DNA of 64,000 nt from Axinella damicornis. Lineage: Eukaryota > Porifera > Demospongiae > Axinellida > Axinellidae. Of the stretch, positions 57,501-64,000 are shown piece after piece. The position numbers and the translations under genes are program-made. A model generated the notes under the pieces. The model had not been told where the DNA came from. It saw nothing but the letters and a program-made list of their open reading frames with translations, and did not search any database. The stretch spans positions 11,071,533 to 11,135,532 of the forward strand of contig OZ007507.1 in the NCBI GenBank assembly GCA_963931865.1, written 5' to 3'. How positions within the stretch are numbered: position 1 is the first letter of the stretch; each line of letters starts with the position of its first letter.

Positions 57501-60500
57501 GTTACTCAGTTGCGTGCGCATGCACGTATGATTATTTTATTTTTATTGTCTATGTAGTATATTTCTACAATATGGATATAATCCATGCCATCAACTGTGA
57601 ACACACTTTGCATGACCTCTGAGTTTATACTTAGATTGAGATTGCATGGGTAAGCCATAGATATTATATCTATGGGTACTGTAAACCATCGTGCCGTTTG
57701 CATACAGCAGCCCTTCCACTGTACATTTGTAGTAGACTGCAGCAATCGACACTCTACACTCACGTTTCCAAACTTACATTTCCAAACTTACATTTCCAAA
57801 CTTGCTTTTTCCAAACTTGCAGTTACAAATTTGTATTCTAAACTTGCATTCCAAAACTTCCAAGTTGCATTTCCTAAGCTGACATCATATTGGCTGGACC
57901 TTACTGACCATGGTCAATGAAACACCACCTAAGACTCATAACAAATTACCTGAGTTGCACGAGATTGTGCATGGCACACAATAGACATGCTATCCAAGTT
58001 TTAATCAAGATACGTAGATGCAAAGCAGAGTAGTGTGGAATGCGAGTTTGGAAATGCAAATCTGGAAATGCGAGTTTTGGAAATGTGAATGTGGAAATGC
58101 GAATTTAGAAGTGCGGATGAAAATGGAATGGTCCTTCTGGGCCACCGTAGTTGATGGCTCTGTTAGGCTAATGACCATACTTTCTGGGTATAGTATTGCT
58201 CAATTGCAGTGTCGATGATCAGTGAACAATATATACTGTGCCAGTTAGTGTAAATCAATCAGTACCTTAAGTGCATAGCAGGAAGCGATAATTGCCGAGC
58301 ACATTAGCGCGAGGCTCTGAATGGGGTATCTATTTCTCACTATATACGTATGTACGTATGTACGTACGTACGTACGTACGTGGTACGTACGTACGTACCG
58401 AATATGTCACGCTCAGGAATGTTGATAGGAATGTTGCGGGTTTCTTGCCGGCCAATTGAGTTTTATTTGCTGCGAGGGCTCGACAGTGCGAGAACTACAA
58501 CCTTGAGAAACAGATCAGTGGACGAGCGCACGGTGCTCCAGGGCTTGCAGAGCTGGAGCAGCTACATATGGATTCAAACAGTCAGTGCAGTCGACATCTG
58601 TTTATACCGCAACTCCACAATAGTCTCGCATAGCCAGAGGCTAGGGTACAAGCGAGCGGGGCCTTCAGGTCTTGCAGAGCTAGAGCAGCTACATGTGGAG
58701 TCAAACAGTGAGTGTAATCGACATGTTTATCTCAGCTCCTCACTCGCAAAATCACTCTTGGTTAGAGATCTCATAAGCACGTGGCCAGGCTGCGCATGCG
58801 GCCGCGGCGTGCGTGTGAGGCAATTATGAGGATACGTATTCCTAGTAGTATTTCTACTTCCTGTGTATACCGTAGTGTCCCGTTAATACGCCCCCCTATT
58901 TTGTACACTACATCCAGCCCAAAGAGGGGAGGGGGCGTATTTTCGAGTACGCAATTAGTCTCGATTATACGCCCCCTCAAAGAGTTTCGCTACGTTTATG
59001 ACACTGCCAAGGTTCGTGTTCACAGTTACAGAAGTACAAACGATCGCCAGTACTGTTCGTGGTCATCATGCGTGGTCTCCCTACATCGGCGAGAAGAGCT
59101 GCACTTCAACTCGAGGGCCATAACATTCACGACGACTTCGCTGTAGCCATCCTCAAGAACAGCAATACTGTCGGTCATGAGCCACGGAAGTATTTCTTAC
59201 GGAAGAGTGGCAGCGAGATGACTTGTACTGTCGGCGTCAACAGTGACTACTCGATCTGAGAGACGATCTGGCAAGTTGCGCACGTGTAGGTTAGATATTC
59301 CAGAAGACGCTCACCAGGGGGGCGTTATAACGAGTCAAACTACCCTGTGCAGGAACTTGGGCGAAAAAGAGGGGGAGGGCGTATTTTCGAAGGGGGCGTA
59401 TTAGCGGGACACTACGGTAATAGCAGCTGCGTTGGACCTAGATGATCTTTTCAATGAATGCTTTTTGGAGTTGTAGTGGCTTTGAAAAACAGTTTTCTAA
59501 AAGTTCAGTATTGACAATTAAGGTACTTCATTCGCTTGGCTCACTTCTGCTACTGCTCTCGTCAGGCATATGCATCACATATGCATCACGAGAGTCAACA
59601 ACCCAATAACCCACTCTCAATAACCCACTCTCAATAACCCACTCTCAATAACCCACTCTCAATAACCCACTCTCAATAACACACTCTCAATAACCCACTC
59701 TCAGCAACCCACTCTCAATAACACACTCTCAATAACCCACTCTCAATAACCCACTCTCAATAACACACTCTCAATAACCCACTCTCAATAACCCACTCTC
59801 AATAACGCACTCTCTCTCAACAACCCACTCTGGCTACTCACACACTAAAATTTTAATGTATTGATGACTCTTGGAGTTCATAATTTTAAGTGTGAAAGTT
59901 TGACCTCATTTGGTCATACAGGGCATTAAGTGGACAATTAATTTTGTGGTAGAAACTCTGTGTGAAATTCAGTAATTAAAGGCCGAAGTTCAGTGCTTAA
60001 GTACAGTTGTGACAGCTGCTTAGTAAATAATTGCATTATAATCTAATTAGCAGAACAAACTGTAGCCCTGCATGCGCTCCATATATGGGAATAGTCTACC
60101 CAATTGGCTTTGAGCATTTGAGTGTAGTGTTGCAAGGATTCCTGTAACTATACCACAGAAGCCATCAGGATCAAAGTGCATGGTGGAGTATTCCCTAGTT
60201 GTCTGAGTTTATTCTGTTTTAATCAACATACTTTGTGGGTTTGGGTGTAAAGATCAAAGCATTAATCTAGCCTTGCTGGCAGGGCATATATAGGAGAAAT
60301 GTACAAAATAGTTTTCCCCAGTTGCTGCTTGTGGAAGTAACTTTTCTGCTGGTTCTATAAAGCAGAAGTTGTTCAAGCAGAAACTCGTGCAGAATATACC
60401 TACACCAGCGCGATCAATTAAATGTAAGCAATTTTTGTGGAATTGATGCGACATTTAATGCATGTTGCATATTACAATCAATACTGCCAATTTCCGGCCT

Positions 60501-63500
60501 GCTAAAGTTGGTAGGCTGTGTATTTGTGTGGCCTGGGAATGAGGCTTTGGGAAAGGTTGTTATCCCTTTACTAACTGTACACTGTAAAATGAGAAGGGTT
60601 GTTTAACCAGACTCTGGTCAGCATCTCAGTGCCTCGGTCGAAGAATGTACCCACAACCACAAATGTTGTGTAGCCTCACATTTCATTATAGGTACCTGAC
60701 TTAGCGTTTACCATCTGTATGTCTGCTGGACCTATAGTGGTCAAGAAGTGTAAAATTTAGTGATCTGCTTGAATGCACATTGTTTGGAAGTGCAGCTGCA
60801 TACACTTCCATAAGAAACTTGAGCTAGGCCTACTAGGTTTTCCTATTGGTAAAGGATCAAAGTAGGCTGCACTTGTTTGCTCATTCCTTGGTCACCATGC
60901 AAGGGGGCCCTGAGATGTAACTGAGGTGACCACAGCCTGGTTAAAACAACCCTTCTCGTTTTACAGTGATAGCTATAGACTTTGGAAGTCAGTTTAATAG
61001 TAATTTACTTAAACATACCCTTGAAAAGGTTTCCATCAGTTTTCATGCTCAAAACTTCACACAGAACTGCACTGCAGCCATGCTGTCCACATTCGTGCCT
61101 CTGACCACACCCACTCATTAACAAGTACGCAATCAAGATGCTCGGGCTCGCTCTAGCAGAAACATCAGCCTTGAACACTGGCTCTATACAAGGTGAGACC
61201 ACTGTGTTCTAGGCCCATTTACGCTTGAAACCCGAGAAATGACCCACCCGGCTCAAGGGTTATTCACGACTAAGCTCAGACGCAGCCATGCCCGAGAAAT
61301 GGCCTGCCCAGCTCCAACCAAGGGCTATTCACAGCTAAGCCCGGACGTGGCCATGCCGTTTGCACCCTCTGGTGTACCCAACCCCCTCCCCCTGTCCCGC
61401 CTTTTCTGCGGGATAGGGACTAACGATGCGTAACTGTACTTAGTGGCGCATGACCTAATTCCATTATGCATGGTAATGTACAAATATCGTTTGCAATTGG
61501 CCCCATGCTGACAGCTGGGAAGCATTATTATTTTCCGCCTCATTTTCCCAGGGTGATGACAACACAGTAGGAGGATCTGATATGCCAGCAGCGGATCCCA
61601 GCGGACGTAAACCGGTAAGATTTTGAAGCTTGTGGAGAGTGGAGCTATTACAGACTTTGATGGATCTGTTTGCTTTCTTGGGGGAGGGAGGAGTTTAGCC
61701 TAAGGTACCGATTAGGGGTAAACTTTGCAGCAATTATAATTTCTTGTTAATAGGTTTGAAGGTTTTCCGCTTCTTGATGTCACTTCCAGCAGTTTCCTTG
61801 GTAGCTACAGATAATACTGAAACAGTAGAAAGGGTGGGACGAGGTGAGGTACGTATGTCTCACCCCTAGGGTGCCAGCACATGGCTGTCTCTGTGCTTGG
61901 CTGTAGAAGGCCTTTACTCAGAGCCTTGTGGCCCTTTCAGGCATGAATTGAGTTAGAAACAGTTCCTCTCCCACTTCCAGTGTTCAGAGCCTGTGTCTTG
62001 GAAAGAGTATATACCCTGAGTGAGGGGTTGGATTGAGTACTCGGTTATGAATGAGAGTCATTCTTTGCAATCTAAGAATTTGCACAATCTTGAGATTGTG
62101 TTCAGTGCGCATTCTCGGAATCCGGAAATTGCGTGCCAGTCTTCAGATTGGGTGGCATAAGTGAGCAATCTTGAGGTTGTGCAAGTATGCAAGTGCACAG
62201 TCTCGAGATTGCGTACATAAAGGAGCGGTTGGATGGCATTCTATAGGGTCTTCGGATTATCTTCTGGCCATTCTCTTATGTTAGTCGAATCGAAGAGAAC
62301 AATAGCGGCCCGGAAAGAGGCAGCATTTACAACTTCTTCCCCATGGTAAATTTTGGCACATAAGTGCCAGTGCATGCTGGCTTGGTCAGAATCTTCGTAG
62401 GTCTTTCGTAAGAGCTATACTGCCAACGACAGCAACGAAAACGAGCAACAGCAGTCAACAGGAAGACAAAGCACTTACAGGTTCTGCACACACAATCTTG
62501 AGATTGAACTTTTGTGATCTCGAGATTGCATAAGTGTCTTGTGCAATATCGAGATTGCACAAGACATTTCCACAATCTCGAAATTCACTGCACAACCTCC
62601 AAATTGGCACTCAATTTTCAGATTCTGCAACACAGATTCCTAAATTGCGCGTAACAAATATACTTACAATGGCCTAACTGTAGTGCAGTTCGGAGTACAA
62701 AACCCCCAAAAAGGGAACATTTAAGTGATCCATAATCTGATCGAAAAGAATGATCTCCATAAAATTATAGTTGTGAGGGACGAGACTGCAATGTGCCGGC
62801 TGGCAGCTATTGCATGCTAAAGGTTAGTAATGCAGGTAGTCCATTGTGAAACATTAAATGTTACTTAGTCATAGTACTCTGTGAAGGAGGATTAACCAAC
62901 AAGAGCCACTGCTTGCTCCAGTTACCTCAAATGGCCATAGCAAGGGGGGCGTCTTTATTCACTGGACTGGTGGACTGGACTGGACTGGACTGGACTGGAC
63001 TGGACTGGACTGGACTCACCCAAAAATCCATAAAATGCCTGTTTCAGTGTAGGACAGAAGCTTAGCATACTTATTCATTCACTAAAGTTGCTTGCATAGC
63101 CTGCTTTCGTGTCTTTCTTCGAGTCGGTAGAGGTCAAAGGTCACGTGCATATTTAATAAGCTTCAATGAAAAGATTAGAAGAGCATTTGTTTACTGCAGA
63201 AGTCGAACTCCAGCCTTTTGCTGAAGCATAGAAAACAGAAATAAATATCCCTCTATCATCCACGACTAGACTGCAGCTCATTGCTGAAGCTCATTAAATA
63301 TGCACGTGACCTTTGACCTCTACCGACTCGAGCAAAGACGCGAAAGCAGGCTGTGCAAGCAACTTTAGTGACTGAATAAGTATGCTTAGCTTCTGTCCTA
63401 CACTGAAAAAGGCATTTTACAGATTTTTGGGTGAGTCCAGTCCACTCCACTCCAGTCCAGTCCAGTCCACTCCAGTCCAGTGAATAAAGACGCCCTAGCA

Positions 63501-63725
63501 AGGGTACTAGAATTAGATTATCTCAAATGAATGTCATTGCAGCACATCCAAGCCTTTGGAGGGCAGACAAGACACCTGAGTCTAGGTCATGCATCTTATA
63601 AGCCACAATTATCAGTAGAATGTGATTGTGGTACGGTTACATCAACAATGCACATCATCAAGGCTGTGAACAACTATTGCATGGTGATTACAACTTTGAT
63701 ACAACACACACTTGATGAGCTTTAG
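54522..63725 (+). CDS. possible three-exon gene with repeated MPAADPS exons
   Basis: Exon 54522-54605 starts with ATG (MASKDVQLELLGEVRITM) and ends MPAADPSTCTP at a strong donor CCG|GTAAGT. Exon 61552-61614 follows a good acceptor (TTTTCCCAG) and ends MPAADPSGRKP at CCG|GTAAGA. Both are phase 0. A possible last exon, 63543-63725, follows ATTGCAG and encodes HIQAFGGQTRH ... HTLDEL then TAG, also phase 0. The repeated MPAADPS ending shows that the first two exons share ancestry. The product is unrecognised, the introns are full of mobile elements, and more exons could be missing. The exon chain is a hypothesis. Confidence 0.35.
55371..55597 (+). pseudogene. MULE-type transposase fragment
   Basis: Encodes DEFFDYFNG, WNMYALEGPRTNNHAEGWHS and KLAGKAHPNIYEAV, which match the conserved C-terminal TNN-x-EGWH...HPNI region of Mutator-like transposases as I remember them. 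The N-terminal catalytic part is missing, the upstream frame is shifted, and a stop follows at 55597. Non-functional. Confidence 0.7.
55654..56250. mobile_element. foldback element with AACCGT-rich arms
   Basis: ACGACACAAAAATAACCG ... CGGTTGTTTTGTGTCGT termini and many copies of AACCGTGC/GCACGGTT in inverted order toward the ends. Confidence 0.7.
57050..57290. mobile_element. foldback element with TCACCTTATGTGTGG arms
   Basis: AATCACCTTATGTGTGGTAT (about 57058) and its inverse (about 57264) enclose two direct copies of GTCCGACCTTAGCATCACAG. Confidence 0.75.
57428..58145. mobile_element. foldback element with TTCCAAA subterminal repeats
   Basis: GTGGCCCAGAAGGGCCATTC ... GAATGGTCCTTCTGGGCCAC termini. 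Tandem TTTCCAAA-TTCACA units follow the left end and their inverse precedes the right end, with further copies at 57766-57860. Confidence 0.75.
58343..58400. repeat. GTAC/GTAT palindromic microsatellite
   Basis: Runs of ACGT with one GTGGTAC break; self-complementary. Confidence 0.85.
58516..58770. repeat. ~127-bp tandem duplication
   Basis: Two diverged copies offset by 127 bp (CTTGCAGAGCTGGAGCAGCT at 58544, CTTGCAGAGCTAGAGCAGCT at 58671). Each carries an acceptor-like CTTGCAG, and the second has a consensus donor AACA|GTGAGT 31 nt further on. Confidence 0.75.
58868..59419. mobile_element. TA-flanked TIR element (pogo/Tigger-like ends)
   Basis: TACCGTAGTGTCCCGTTAAT ... ATTAGCGGGACACTACGGTA, about 28-bp inverted termini rich in TAATACGCCCCC, flanked by TA as in Tc1/mariner-pogo insertions. 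Length 552 bp. Confidence 0.75.
59068..59259 (+). CDS. HIRAN-like small ORF inside a TIR element
   Basis: A short open frame with MRGLPTSARRAALQLEGHN, HDDFAVAILKNSNTVGHEP and RKYFLRKSGSEMTCTV. The pattern N-x-HD-x-x-AVAI-x-x-x-x-x-VGH-x-P...FL-x-x-G...CTV is that of the HIRAN domain, a DNA-end-binding module. It is wholly contained between the TIRs of 58868-59419. It lacks any helicase or nuclease partner and could be a captured, possibly dead, fragment. Confidence 0.5.
   Translation: MRGLPTSARRAALQLEGHNIHDDFAVAILKNSNTVGHEPRKYFLRKSGSEMTCTVGVNSDYSI
59608..59832. repeat. 14-bp minisatellite AATAACCCACTCTC
   Basis: About 15 units of AATAACCCACTCTC with ACAC and AGCAACCC variants. Confidence 0.92.
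59833..61012. other. intron or intergenic stretch
   Basis: Holds copy 1 (about 60166-60385) of a repeat whose second copy is at about 63795-63995. No exon is supported. Confidence 0.5.
61013..61420 (+). repeat. interspersed repeat, copy 2 (copy 1 at 15836-16245)
   Basis: Same orientation and same order of conserved words as copy 1. It contains an internal duplication of CCGAGAAATGRCC...GGGYTATTCAC, about 60 bp, that copy 1 lacks. Confidence 0.8.
62050..62640. repeat. dyad repeats CACAATCTCGAGATTGTG
   Basis: Many copies of CAATCTCGAGATTG-like palindromic words at both ends of the segment. The left part resembles 9775-9838. The middle (62290-62470) resembles the ATGGCGGCC modules of 2609-2900. 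Confidence 0.65.
62947..63495. mobile_element. 549-bp near-complete foldback with 9-bp TSD
   Basis: GGGCGTCTTTATTCACTGG ... CCAGTGAATAAAGACGCCC termini, then (GGACT)n in the left arm and (AGTCC)n in the right. The pairing continues for more than 200 bp per arm (for example GTCGGTAGAGGTCAAAGGTC / GACCTTTGACCTCTACCGAC). Perfect 9-bp direct repeat TAGCAAGGG at 62938-62946 and 63496-63504. Confidence 0.92.
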
Positions 63726-63794
63726 CAGGCATAACTAGCCTCAAACCCAGGTATTCCAGGAACACATATGTGCATATATATACTGTACAAAAAT

Positions 63795-63995
63795 CAGGAT
63801 CAAAGTGGTGGAGTATTGTCAAGTTGCCTGAGTTTGTTGTGTGTCTTAATTAACATACTTTGAGGGTATGGGTATAAAGATCAAAGCATTAATCTAGCCT
63901 TGCTCCTAGGGCATTTCCCCAGCTACTGCTCGTGGAAGTAACTGTTTTCTGCTGGTTCTACAATAGCAAGCAAGCAGAACTTGTTCAAGAGCTTA
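63795..63995 (+). repeat. interspersed repeat, second copy of 60166-60385
   Basis: Shares AAAGATCAAAGCATTAATCT, TAGCCTTGCT and GTGGAAGTAACT with 60166-60385 in the same order. It runs off the window end. Confidence 0.75.
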
Positions 63996-64000
63996 GACCT

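Overview
This is a eukaryotic, metazoan-type window: multi-exon genes with GT-AG and some GC-AG introns, long repeat-filled introns, and about 45% of the sequence in repeats by eye. A receptor tyrosine kinase whose ectodomain is not one of the standard vertebrate types, a second receptor with the same ectodomain beside it, and a dense load of short foldback elements suggest a non-bilaterian animal, most likely a sponge. That assignment is inference. No prokaryotic operon, CRISPR array or phage module is present.

Layout. On the minus strand, 1909-21138 is a complete receptor tyrosine kinase (RTK-A): signal peptide, about 180-residue ectodomain, TM helix, very long Tyr-rich juxtamembrane region, full kinase domain and short Tyr-rich tail. 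Immediately upstream, 21826-24469 holds a second signal peptide-ectodomain-linker-TM-juxtamembrane cassette (RTK-B) with the same intron phases. It has no kinase exons before RTK-A begins. RTK-B may encode a kinase-less receptor, or an alternative 5' cassette that shares the RTK-A kinase. Next come a minus-strand gene for an unrecognised nuclear-type protein (26265-31110), an inverted and MITE-interrupted copy of part of its last exon (25538-25945), a plus-strand ORF with SAP-like and Tudor-like segments (32795-34261), and a divergent pair at 36.1-45.7 kb: a small unknown gene (minus) and protoporphyrinogen oxidase (plus), the penultimate step of haem synthesis.

From 45.7 to 54.5 kb I see no gene. 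The stretch holds nested foldback elements, a 66-bp minisatellite and about 3 kb of degenerate 21-bp repeats open in all six frames. From 54.5 kb to the end there is a possible plus-strand gene with two sister exons (MPAADPS motif), whose introns carry a decayed MULE-type transposase relic, a TA-flanked element with a HIRAN-like ORF, and several large foldbacks.

Two patterns cut across the window. First, many unrelated-looking terminal-inverted-repeat elements share about 9-bp target-site duplications, which fits Mutator-like transposition; a MULE-like transposase relic lies in the same window. Second, in both the RTK and PPOX genes, simple-sequence arrays sit directly upstream of 3' splice sites and are always AG-free on the sense strand.
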